A stretch of 64,000 nucleotides of DNA from Cupriavidus consociatus (GTDB lineage Bacteria > Pseudomonadota > Gammaproteobacteria > Burkholderiales > Burkholderiaceae): positions 248,001 to 312,000 of the forward strand of contig NZ_JAGIQA010000005.1 of NCBI RefSeq assembly GCF_017814975.1, read 5' to 3'. Of the stretch, positions 56,234 through 64,000 are shown one piece after another (the first letter of the stretch is position 1; each line of letters opens with the position of its first letter). A program made the translations under genes and the position numbers. A model generated the notes under the pieces. The model did no database searches and was not told the DNA's origin. It saw only the letters and a program-made list of their open reading frames with translations.

Positions 56234-56248
56234 TCGAGGAGCCTCCCC

Positions 56249-56944
56249 GTGGAACTGCTGTCTTCCACCACTTTCTGGATTGCGTTGGGATCGATCATCC
56301 TGACCAACATCGTCCTGTCCGGCGATAACGCGGTGGTGATCGCGCTCGCCTCGCGCAACCTGCCACCCGCCCAGCAGAAGAAGGCTATCTTCTGGGGCAG
56401 CGCCGCCGCCATCATCATGCGCGTGGTGCTGACCGTGGCCGCGGTCAAGCTGCTGAGCCTGCCCTACCTGAAGATCGTCGGCGCGGTGCTGCTGGTCTAT
56501 ATCGGCGTGCAACTGCTGACCGGCGATGACGACGAGGAAGGCCACGACGGCAAGGACAATATCTGGGCCGCCATCCGTACCATCCTGATCGCCGACCTGG
56601 TGATGTCGCTGGACAACGTGGTGGCCGTGGCCGCCGCCGCGCAGAAGGGCCCCGAGGGCAGCCAGCTGATGCTGCTGATCATCGGCCTGGGCCTGTCGAT
56701 CCCGCTGATCGTGTTCGGCAGCACGCTGCTGCTCAAGGTGATGGAGCGCTTCCCGGTCATCATCGTGCTGGGCGCCGCGCTGCTGGGCTACCTGGCTGGC
56801 GAAATGCTGGTCAGCGACCCGGTCGACGCCGCCTGGTTCGAAGTCCACGTGCCGCATGCCCACCTGGTATTCGGCGCCGCTGGTGCGATCCTGGTGGTGC
56901 TTATGGGCAAGCTGCTGAGCCGCCGGGCTGCGCAGACGGCCTGA
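56249..56944 (+). CDS. TerC-family integral membrane protein
   Basis: A 231-residue membrane protein with about seven helices. It starts with GTG and has GAGGAG 8 bases upstream. LSGDNAVVIALASRNLPPAQ and ADLVMSLDNVVAVAAAAQ carry the two conserved Asp-Asn pairs of the TerC family, which is linked to tellurite resistance and, more recently, to manganese export or metalation of exported proteins. An acidic loop (TGDDDEEGHDGKDN) divides the halves. A terminator follows at 56964. Confidence 0.9.
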   Translation: MELLSSTTFWIALGSIILTNIVLSGDNAVVIALASRNLPPAQQKKAIFWGSAAAIIMRVVLTVAAVKLLSLPYLKIVGAVLLVYIGVQLLTGDDDEEGHDGKDNIWAAIRTILIADLVMSLDNVVAVAAAAQKGPEGSQLMLLIIGLGLSIPLIVFGSTLLLKVMERFPVIIVLGAALLGYLAGEMLVSDPVDAAWFEVHVPHAHLVFGAAGAILVVLMGKLLSRRAAQTA

Positions 56945-56963
56945 CGAGGTTCTGCTTCGCACG

Positions 56964-56992
56964 AAAGGGCGGCCGGTTGGCCGCCCTTTTTG
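56964..56992 (+). terminator. Terminator after terC
   Basis: AAGGGCGGCC (56965-56974) pairs with GGCCGCCCTT (56979-56988) around a GGTT loop, followed by a T-run. Confidence 0.9.
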
Positions 56993-57088
56993 TTGCCCTT
57001 GACGGACGTTCCTTGTCGGTGGGATTGCCAACTAACTCATGTGAGTGATCGCACTTTTTGTCGCTTCGGGTGGTGGTAGCGCGCCCAC

Positions 57089-57146
57089 GTGACAAAATTT
57101 GGCGCAAGTGGCGGGCTTCCCGCTGTCGGGTGACGAAATTTGTCGC
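57089..57146 (+). promoter_or_regulatory. Paired enhancer-like sites upstream of the pilin gene
   Basis: GTGACAAAATTTGGCGC (57089-57105) and GTGACGAAATTTGTCGC (57130-57146) are near-identical 17-mers set 41 bases apart, about four helical turns. A related TTTTTGTCGC lies at 57054-57063. They lie 30-90 bases upstream of a sigma-54 promoter, where an activator such as PilR would bind. Confidence 0.55.
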
Positions 57147-57175
57147 TTTTTGCCCCCTGCGGACGAGGGATATGG

Positions 57176-57192
57176 CTGGCACGCTTACTGCT
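57176..57192 (+). promoter_or_regulatory. Sigma-54 promoter of the pilin gene
   Basis: CTGGCACGCTTACTGCT matches the -24/-12 consensus (TGGCAC, then TGC), with GG and GC separated by exactly 10 bases. It lies 70 bases upstream of the pilin ATG. PilS/PilR-controlled type IV pilin genes commonly use sigma-54. Confidence 0.8.
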
Positions 57193-57261
57193 GGTTAGCC
57201 CCCGCGTCACGAAACCGAAGACGTGCAACGCTTAACCAAAATCTCTTCGAGGGGTCAAATC

Positions 57262-57756
57262 ATGCAACGGGTACAACAACTGAAGAAACTGGGCCGTCGT
57301 GTTCAGAAGGGCTTTACGCTGATCGAACTGATGATCGTGGTGGCGATCATTGGTATTTTGGCGGCAATCGCTATTCCGCAGTATCAGGATTACGTGACGC
57401 GTAGCCGGTGGTCGAGCCCCCTCTCGGAAGTCGCGCCATTGAAGCAAGCAATTGCCCAGTGCGCACAGGTTTCTGGTGGTGATCTGACGACCTGCGACAC
57501 GATTGCCAAGCTCACTGCAGCGACGGGTTATCCGGCCGTGCCGGCGCCGACTGGTGTGACGTTGACTTTTGGTGCGGGAGCTACGGCTGCAGCCACGGCT
57601 ACGCAAATTGATATTGAAATGGTTGCCACCGCGGCTAATCTGGGTTCGGGCAACACATGTAGTGTCCGCCTTCGCGGTACCAGCAATGCGAACGCTATCA
57701 CTTGGGCTGGGACGACCTTCGGCGGCACGTGCACGCGTGCTCAGACTGGTGTCTAA
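57262..57756 (+). CDS. pilA: Type IV major pilin PilA
   Basis: The structural subunit of type IV pili (twitching, attachment, DNA uptake). Start at 57262 with GAGGGG upstream gives 164 residues. After a 17-residue basic leader, prepilin peptidase would cut in [18 protein letters not shown]; the mature N-terminus has the conserved Glu5 and the hydrophobic helix ending [15 protein letters not shown]. The globular domain has a C-terminal disulfide pair ([19 protein letters not shown]). It has its own sigma-54 promoter and terminator. The codons look less GC-biased than those of the neighbouring genes. Confidence 0.95.
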   Translation: MQRVQQLKKLGRRVQKGFTLIELMIVVAIIGILAAIAIPQYQDYVTRSRWSSPLSEVAPLKQAIAQCAQVSGGDLTTCDTIAKLTAATGYPAVPAPTGVTLTFGAGATAAATATQIDIEMVATAANLGSGNTCSVRLRGTSNANAITWAGTTFGGTCTRAQTGV

Positions 57757-57773
57757 GTCGGTCATTTGAGAGA

Positions 57774-57800
57774 GAAAAGCGCCTTCGGGCGCTTTTTCTT
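57774..57800 (+). terminator. Terminator after pilA
   Basis: AAAGCGCC (57776-57783) pairs with GGCGCTTT around a TTCG tetraloop, followed by a T-run. It separates the abundant pilin message from the ligase gene 50 bases downstream. Confidence 0.9.
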
Positions 57801-57849
57801 TGCCCGCGCCACAAGCTATCATGCGCCTTTCCCCAAACCAGGCGCCTCA

Positions 57850-59658
57850 ATGCCGCCGTCCCGGACAACCCTCCCGTCGGCTGCCCTCATCGCAGCAATC
57901 GTTTTCCCGCTGCTAGTCTCCCGGCATACGCTCCCACTCGCGACGTTCTACGGCGAATGGACTGCCGCATGCTGTGCGCTCGCCCTGGTCTCGTTCCTGG
58001 CGCTTCGCACGCCCGCTACACCAGCGGCAACCACGACGATTTCACTGCCGTGGGTAGCCTCGCTGTTCCTCTGGCTCGCCGCCGTCGGCTTGACTCGCAC
58101 CGCGCTCGGCCACGTTGATATCACCGGCAGCGCCACCCTCACTGTCCTGACCCTGTTGCTCGGCGCAGCCGTGACATGTGCCGCGTGGTCGTACCGCCGC
58201 AGTCCAGCATCCGAGACGCTCAACGCCGGCGACACCCTTGCCATCGCCTTCCTGATCGCCGGCCTGCTCGGCACCGTCACCCAGTGGGTCCAGCTCTTCC
58301 ATCTCGAGCGCAGCGCGTTCGGTCTTGTTTCCACCTACTTCTACGACGACAATCGCCGCCTGTGGGGCAACCTGAACCAGCCCAACCACCAGGCCACTGT
58401 GCACGGCCTCGCGCTGGTCGCATCAGTCTGGCTGGCATCGCGCGGCAGGCTGCGCTTCCCGATGTGGCTGGCCGCCGTGGCATTGCTGGAGAGCGGCGTC
58501 GTGCTATCCGGATCGCGCACCGGCGTGCTGCATGTCGGGCTGGCCGCCGTCTACGCGCTGGTGGCCGCATGGCTGGCACGCGGCACGCCGCGCGAGGCGG
58601 ATCCGATGCGGCGCACGACCGGAATGCTGGTGGCCGCGGTCGCCATGGTCGTGATGCTGCTGGTGCTGCAGCCAGCGATCCGCGCCGCCGGCCAGCTGTT
58701 TGACTGGCGCCTGTTCGACACCATCGCGCAGCTGGAAGCCGAAGACCAGATGTCCGCCCGTGGCGCGCTCTGGGCGCATGCGCTGGCGATGTTCCGAGCG
58801 CATCCCTGGCTCGGCGTCGGCTGGGGCGAGTTCGGGTGGGAGCAGTTCATGCAGCTGCCTCAGGTCGGCGTGAAGGTGGAGATGTCCCTGCACGCCCATA
58901 ACGCAGTGCTCGATCTGCTGGCCAAGACCGGTATCGCCGGCACGCTCGGCGCCGCGCTGATTCTCGCGGCATGGCTGTGGCGCGTGGTGCGGGCGCGGCT
59001 CTGGCTGGCAGAAAATGGAGACCGCCGTGAAGCGGTGCTGATGCTGACGTGGCTAGCGATGCTGTGCGCGCATTCGATGCTCGAATATCCGCTGCACTAC
59101 CTGTACTTCTTCCTGCCGTTCTGTTTCCTCCTGGGCTGGCTGGAGCCTGCCGCCGTCGGACCATGGCGTGTCCCGGCCGGCGTGGCAAAGGGCCTGGGCG
59201 TGGCATTCGTGGCGCTTGCCGTCGCGATCCTGGCAACCATGTGGCAAGACTACCGCCGCGCCGAAGCACGCGAATACGCCGCGAGCGAAACCCGGAACAC
59301 CTTGCCGATGCCGCGCTTCTGGTTCCGCCAGCATGCGCAGGCCGATGCCGCAGGGCTGGCCGTCATCACGCCACAGAACGCAGCCGAACTGCTGCCCGCG
59401 CATATCGCCGCCGTGCACTTGCTGCCGACCCCCACGATGATCGCGCGCACGGCGTGGCTGCTGGCGCTGACAGGCGATGCCGCGCAGGGCCGGCTGTGGA
59501 TGGAACGGCTGCGCTGGTACTACCTTGGCGATGAAACGACACAGTACGCCGAGATCGCGAAGTCATGCCGCGAGTTGCCCGAGGCCGAGCGCCCGCAGGC
59601 GTTCTGCGCCTGGGCCATCGACCGCTCGCGCCGGTTCTCCGGGTGGGGACGCAACTGA
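57850..59658 (+). CDS. PglL/Wzy-family protein, probable pilin O-oligosaccharyltransferase
   Basis: A 602-residue inner-membrane protein with about 12 helices and a C-terminal soluble part, of the PglL/O-antigen ligase family that transfers lipid-linked glycans to proteins in the periplasm. The start at 57850 gives MPPSRTTLPSAALIAAIVFP. The Wzy_C core is HPWLGVGWGEFGWEQF, LHAHNAVLDLLAKTGIAGTL with the key His, and AHSMLEYPLHYLYFFLPFCF; YDDNRRLWGNLNQPNHQATV is typical of PglL-type ligases. It directly follows pilA, making pilin the obvious acceptor. O-antigen ligase or polymerase are alternatives. Confidence 0.85.
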   Translation: MPPSRTTLPSAALIAAIVFPLLVSRHTLPLATFYGEWTAACCALALVSFLALRTPATPAATTTISLPWVASLFLWLAAVGLTRTALGHVDITGSATLTVLTLLLGAAVTCAAWSYRRSPASETLNAGDTLAIAFLIAGLLGTVTQWVQLFHLERSAFGLVSTYFYDDNRRLWGNLNQPNHQATVHGLALVASVWLASRGRLRFPMWLAAVALLESGVVLSGSRTGVLHVGLAAVYALVAAWLARGTPREADPMRRTTGMLVAAVAMVVMLLVLQPAIRAAGQLFDWRLFDTIAQLEAEDQMSARGALWAHALAMFRAHPWLGVGWGEFGWEQFMQLPQVGVKVEMSLHAHNAVLDLLAKTGIAGTLGAALILAAWLWRVVRARLWLAENGDRREAVLMLTWLAMLCAHSMLEYPLHYLYFFLPFCFLLGWLEPAAVGPWRVPAGVAKGLGVAFVALAVAILATMWQDYRRAEAREYAASETRNTLPMPRFWFRQHAQADAAGLAVITPQNAAELLPAHIAAVHLLPTPTMIARTAWLLALTGDAAQGRLWMERLRWYYLGDETTQYAEIAKSCRELPEAERPQAFCAWAIDRSRRFSGWGRN

Positions 59659-59659
59659 C

Positions 59660-60166
59660 CTAGTAGTAGGGCACGTAGTAGGCCGGCGGGGGCGGCGCAT
59701 AGTAGTACCGCGGCGCAGGCGCCGGTGCCGCGGCCACCCGTCCCGGTACCGGCACGCGGTTGCCGCTGGCATACATGCACTGCACATAGGCGGCGTCATA
59801 TTGCCGCTGCGTGCCATAACCCGCGTACTGCGCGTTGCCCGCGCCTACCGCGGCGCCTGTCAGTAGACCCAGGCCGGCGCCGACCGCCGCACCCGATCCG
59901 CCATCGAACGCTGCACCAGCCGCCGCTCCCAGCGCGGTGCCCACGACCGCACTGCCGACCGCCGCGTTGTTGGCGGCCTGCGAGGAACTCACGCCGCCGA
60001 CTTGCCCGAAGGCGAACTGGCGGCAGTTGTAGTCGTCGGTGCGGAACTGGTCGAAGCTCTTGCCGGTGCCCGGCAGCGCCATCACGCTCGGGCCCGAAGG
60101 CATCACGACGCAGGCGCCGAGGGCCAGAGTCGCCACGGCGAGCGTGGCGCGGGTCAGGACTCGCAT
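59660..60166 (-). CDS. Glycine-zipper outer-membrane lipoprotein
   Basis: A 168-residue lipoprotein: LAVATLALGACVVMPSGPS contains the lipobox (LGAC). The middle part is a glycine zipper (AVVGTALGAAAGAAFDGGSG, AAVGAGLGLLTGAAVGAG), and the C-terminus is Pro/Tyr-rich (PRYYYAPPPPAYYVPYY). Such proteins are small outer-membrane lipoproteins of unknown role. The gene is convergent with the ligase gene, one base apart, and follows a Tyr/Pro-rich exported protein by 16 bases. Confidence 0.85.
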   Translation of the reverse strand: MRVLTRATLAVATLALGACVVMPSGPSVMALPGTGKSFDQFRTDDYNCRQFAFGQVGGVSSSQAANNAAVGSAVVGTALGAAAGAAFDGGSGAAVGAGLGLLTGAAVGAGNAQYAGYGTQRQYDAAYVQCMYASGNRVPVPGRVAAAPAPAPRYYYAPPPPAYYVPYY

Positions 60167-60182
60167 GCTGTGCTCCACGCTG

Positions 60183-60623
60183 TCAGGAATTGGCCGGCGG
60201 CTGGGCCGGCACGCGTTGCCAGCCTCCCGGGCACGATTGCACGTAGGGGTAGTAGCCTTCCGGCTGGTTGCAGTGATACCACCAGCCCTGGTCCTGCGGC
60301 ACTGAGCGCTCGGGCCCCGGGGCGGGCACCGGGCCGTTGGGGCCCTGCTCGATGTATTGAGGTGGCTCGGCCGGCACGGTGACGACCGGAGCCGGGTAGT
60401 AATACGGCGCAGGGTAGGCAGGGTAGTAATACGGATAGCCGCCGAACACGACGCTGGGGCCGAAATAGAAGCCCACTCCGACACGTGTCTTGATCATGCC
60501 GCCGCGTGTGTCCGCGTCATGCCAGCCGGCATTGTGGATATCAGCCCGCCCGGCAAGGGCGGCGCCGCTTGCGGCCGTGGCCGCCAGTGCCAGTACCAGC
60601 TGGCAGAGCTTGCGCCCGTTCAT
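60183..60623 (-). CDS. Small Tyr/Pro-rich exported protein
   Basis: A 146-residue protein with a signal peptide (LVLALAATAASGAALAG). The mature part has VGVGFYFGPSVVFGGYPYYYP and repeated PYYYP motifs, then DQGWWYHCNQPEGYYPYVQSC and PGGWQRVPAQPP, a C-terminal pattern shared by many small proteobacterial surface proteins. Probably outer-membrane associated; function unknown. The start is chosen at 60623, where the signal peptide begins. Confidence 0.82.
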   Translation of the reverse strand: MNGRKLCQLVLALAATAASGAALAGRADIHNAGWHDADTRGGMIKTRVGVGFYFGPSVVFGGYPYYYPAYPAPYYYPAPVVTVPAEPPQYIEQGPNGPVPAPGPERSVPQDQGWWYHCNQPEGYYPYVQSCPGGWQRVPAQPPANS

Positions 60624-60855
60624 GGTATTCACCTTTTCCCAGCGTGGCCGGCAGGCTCGCCGCGGCAGTGGCAGCCGGCCGCGAAATGCGCCGGCCCGCA
60701 ATCGTATTGAATACCAAATTGTCGTGCGCAGGCTCCGCGGCGGCGCAAGTGGAAATGCGGCGTTACTTTTATTACCGGGGAACGACGGACCGGCAAGACG
60801 CCGTGACCTGGCGCGACACGACAGGTCCGTCGTCCTTGGATCCGCCGCTGCCGGC

Positions 60856-62160
<1,305 letters not shown>

Positions 62161-62224
62161 CTAGTCTAGGTGCCGTGATTGCCGATTGGCGCGTGCCCGT
62201 CCACGGACGGTGTAGCAAGGCCGA

Positions 62225-62710
62225 TCACTGTCCTGCGGGCGCCACCCAGTCGCCTGACTTGCCGCCGTGCTTCTCCAGCAGCTTCACATTACCGATCACC
62301 ATGCCGCGGTCCACCGCCTTGCACATGTCGTAAATCGTCAGCAGCGCCACCTGCACGCCGGTCAGCGCCTCCATCTCGACGCCGGTCTGGCCACGGGTCT
62401 CGGTGCGCACGGTGCAGGCGACGGTGGCGTTGGCCTCGTCGAGCGCAAAGTCGACCGCGACCTTGGTCAGCCCGATCGGATGGCACAGCGGGATCAGGTC
62501 GGCGGTGCGCTTGGTGGCCATGATCGCGGCCACCCGCGCGATGCCGAGCACGTCGCCCTTTTTGGCATGGCCGTCGCGCACCAGCGCGAAGGTGTCGGGC
62601 AGCATGGTGATGGTGCCGGTGGCCACGGCCACGCGGTGCGTGCTGGCCTTGTCGCCGACGTCGACCATGTGGGCCTGGCCGGCGGTATCGAAATGGGTGA
62701 GCTGGGTCAT
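62225..62710 (-). CDS. moaC: Cyclic pyranopterin monophosphate synthase MoaC
   Basis: MoaC makes cyclic pyranopterin monophosphate in molybdenum cofactor synthesis. The start at 62710 ([20 protein letters not shown]) gives 161 residues. Conserved pieces are [40 protein letters not shown] and [21 protein letters not shown]. It stands alone here and is divergent from the BepA-like protease gene. Confidence 0.95.
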   Translation of the reverse strand: MTQLTHFDTAGQAHMVDVGDKASTHRVAVATGTITMLPDTFALVRDGHAKKGDVLGIARVAAIMATKRTADLIPLCHPIGLTKVAVDFALDEANATVACTVRTETRGQTGVEMEALTGVQVALLTIYDMCKAVDRGMVIGNVKLLEKHGGKSGDWVAPAGQ

Positions 62711-62792
62711 GGCTGGGCTTTGTGCGGGAGGCCTTTGGCGGGGGAAGAACCGTCTGATGGGAACGGCCACCGGAGGCCGCTATCATAGCAAC

Positions 62793-64000
62793 ATGCCAAC
62801 ACAACCATCGCTTCGCAGGCCTGCCGCGCCCGGCCATTGTGCCGCTGCCGGCGCCGCGCCTGCCGGTTCGGCGTCACATCCTGGTCGCCCCGGGTCGCCA
62901 TGGCGGCGTTCGCTGGCGGCGCTGCTGGCGCTGACCATTGCGTCGCCGGCGTGGCCGCAGGCGACGACGCGAACACCGGCCTCGGCCGCGGCAGCGCCGG
63001 CCAGGCCGGTCGCATCGGTGCGGGCGCCGGAGCCGGTGCCATCATTGGCCGGCGAGGCCAGCGACCAGGTCTACGACAACCTGAACCGCAGCATCAAGGC
63101 GGGCCAGAAGTCCGAGTTCGGCCTGCGCACCAACAATGCGGTGGTCGAGAGTGGCGGGGTGCAGCTGCCCGACCTGGGCGACCCGTCCACGGCATCGCTG
63201 TCGCCCGACATGGAAAAGCGCCTGGGCGACCGCATCATGCGCGACATCCGCCGCGATCCGCTGTACGTGCCGGATCCGCTGCTGTCGGATTACCTGAACG
63301 CGCTCGGCTACCGGCTGGTGCAGGCGGCGCGGCGGCAGAACATCTCGGGCTCGACCGGGGCCGGCACCTTTGCCACCGGCTTCGACCTGTTCGCGGTGCG
63401 CGACCGCAGCATCAACGCCTTCGCGCTGCCGGGCGGCTATATCGGCGTGCATACCGGGCTGCTGGTCCAGTCCGATACCGAGTCGGAACTGGCCTCGGTG
63501 CTGGGCCATGAAATCGGCCATGTGATGCAGCGCCATATCGCGCGCGGCATCACGTCGCAAGACCAGTCGATGTGGATCGCGCTGGCGTCGATGGTGCTGG
63601 CCGGCCTCGCCGCCACGCGCAGCCCCGATGCCGCGGCGGCGCTGGCCATGGGCGGGCAGGGCGCCGCCGTTGCCAACCAGCTGTCCTTCTCGCGCGGCGC
63701 GGAGCGCGAGGCCGACCGCGTCGGCTTCCAGATCATGACCGCGGCGGGTTTCGACCCGCAGGGCATGCCCGATTTCTTCGCCCGGCTGCAGCGCGTGTCC
63801 GGCATCTCGGAAAGCTCGGTGCCGTCCTATGTGCGCACTCACCCGCTGACTTCCGAGCGGCTGGCCGACATGCAGGACCGCGTGAGCCATGTCAACACGC
63901 GCAAGGTGCCCAATACGCCCGAATACGAGTTCGCCCGGATGCGCGCGCGCGTGATCCAGGAATCGTCGCCCAGCGACCTGCAGACCTTGCGCAACGCGCT
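62793..64000 (+). CDS. M48 metalloprotease, BepA/YfgC-like (3' end outside window)
   Basis: A periplasmic protease-chaperone of the BepA type that handles stalled outer-membrane proteins such as LptD. The frame is open from ATG 62793 to the window end (402 codons). It has an N-terminal signal-like segment (RRSLAALLALTIASPAWPQA) after a Pro/Ala-rich lead. The protease core has NAFALPGGYIGVHTGLL, the zinc motif ASVLGHEIGHVMQRHIARG and the third ligand in FSRGAEREADRVGFQIM. The TPR part would follow beyond the window. The start is not certain because the first 35 residues are low-complexity. Confidence 0.88.
   Translation, partial: MPTQPSLRRPAAPGHCAAAGAAPAGSASHPGRPGSPWRRSLAALLALTIASPAWPQATTRTPASAAAAPARPVASVRAPEPVPSLAGEASDQVYDNLNRSIKAGQKSEFGLRTNNAVVESGGVQLPDLGDPSTASLSPDMEKRLGDRIMRDIRRDPLYVPDPLLSDYLNALGYRLVQAARRQNISGSTGAGTFATGFDLFAVRDRSINAFALPGGYIGVHTGLLVQSDTESELASVLGHEIGHVMQRHIARGITSQDQSMWIALASMVLAGLAATRSPDAAAALAMGGQGAAVANQLSFSRGAEREADRVGFQIMTAAGFDPQGMPDFFARLQRVSGISESSVPSYVRTHPLTSERLADMQDRVSHVNTRKVPNTPEYEFARMRARVIQESSPSDLQTLRNA

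Noticed and set aside
56090..56248. yybP-ykoY manganese riboswitch before terC
   Set aside because: The conserved core sequences of this riboswitch are not present; only generic hairpins are seen.

Overview
The window looks like a stretch of the main chromosome of a Cupriavidus species (Burkholderiales). It is GC-rich, it has a typical betaproteobacterial housekeeping gene order (lptD-surA-pdxA-rsmA; miaB-phoH-ybeY-corC-lnt; recA-recX; sucCD), and it carries a 403-residue flavohaemoglobin very close to, but not identical with, the one I remember from 'Alcaligenes eutrophus' (C. necator). The species call is an inference from remembered sequences, not from a search.

Layout. 1-5.4 kb: lptD (3' end), surA, pdxA, rsmA and trpS on the plus strand, followed by a GC-rich hairpin repeat. 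5.5-13 kb: a minus-strand run with a DMT exporter, gloA, a SprT-like metalloprotease, plsC, gmhB, glyS, an unknown exported protein and glyQ. At 13.2-13.4 kb there is a LexA-box-like sequence followed by a possible 30-residue membrane peptide. 13.5-21.5 kb: lnt, corC, ybeY, phoH, miaB, an exported protein and a CLC channel, all on the minus strand. 21.9-27 kb: rhlE, a SrkA-like kinase, a universal stress protein, and a CoA-transferase/CMD pair. 27-31.8 kb: a small chaperone-usher fimbrial operon facing a LuxR-type regulator. 32.3-34.6 kb: an L,D-transpeptidase and a MepK-like peptidase.

34.6-46.1 kb is the most distinctive block and reads as a complete catabolic locus for organosulfonates. 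It holds a LacI regulator with three operator-like sites, a HisD-like dihydroxypropanesulfonate (DHPS) 3-dehydrogenase (HpsN), two further DHPS dehydrogenases, an MFS uptake protein, sulfolactate sulfo-lyase (SuyAB), the two sulfolactate dehydrogenases that interconvert the enantiomers (SlcC, ComC), an orphan Bug-type binding protein and a GntR/HutC regulator. Expected flow: DHPS enters through HpsU; the 2-dehydrogenases adjust its stereochemistry; HpsN oxidises it to (R)-sulfolactate; SuyAB splits that to pyruvate and sulfite; SlcC/ComC feed (S)-sulfolactate into the same route. No sulfite oxidase or exporter lies in the window.

46.2-64 kb: tRNA-Met, an MHS-family transporter, a DUF4212 protein with a TctDE-like two-component system, recA (with LexA box) and recX, a DUF2889 protein, sucCD, terC, a type IV pilin with a sigma-54 promoter, a PglL-like glycan ligase, two small surface proteins, hmp, moaC and the start of a BepA-like protease running off the end. 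No IS element, integrase, phage gene or CRISPR array was seen.
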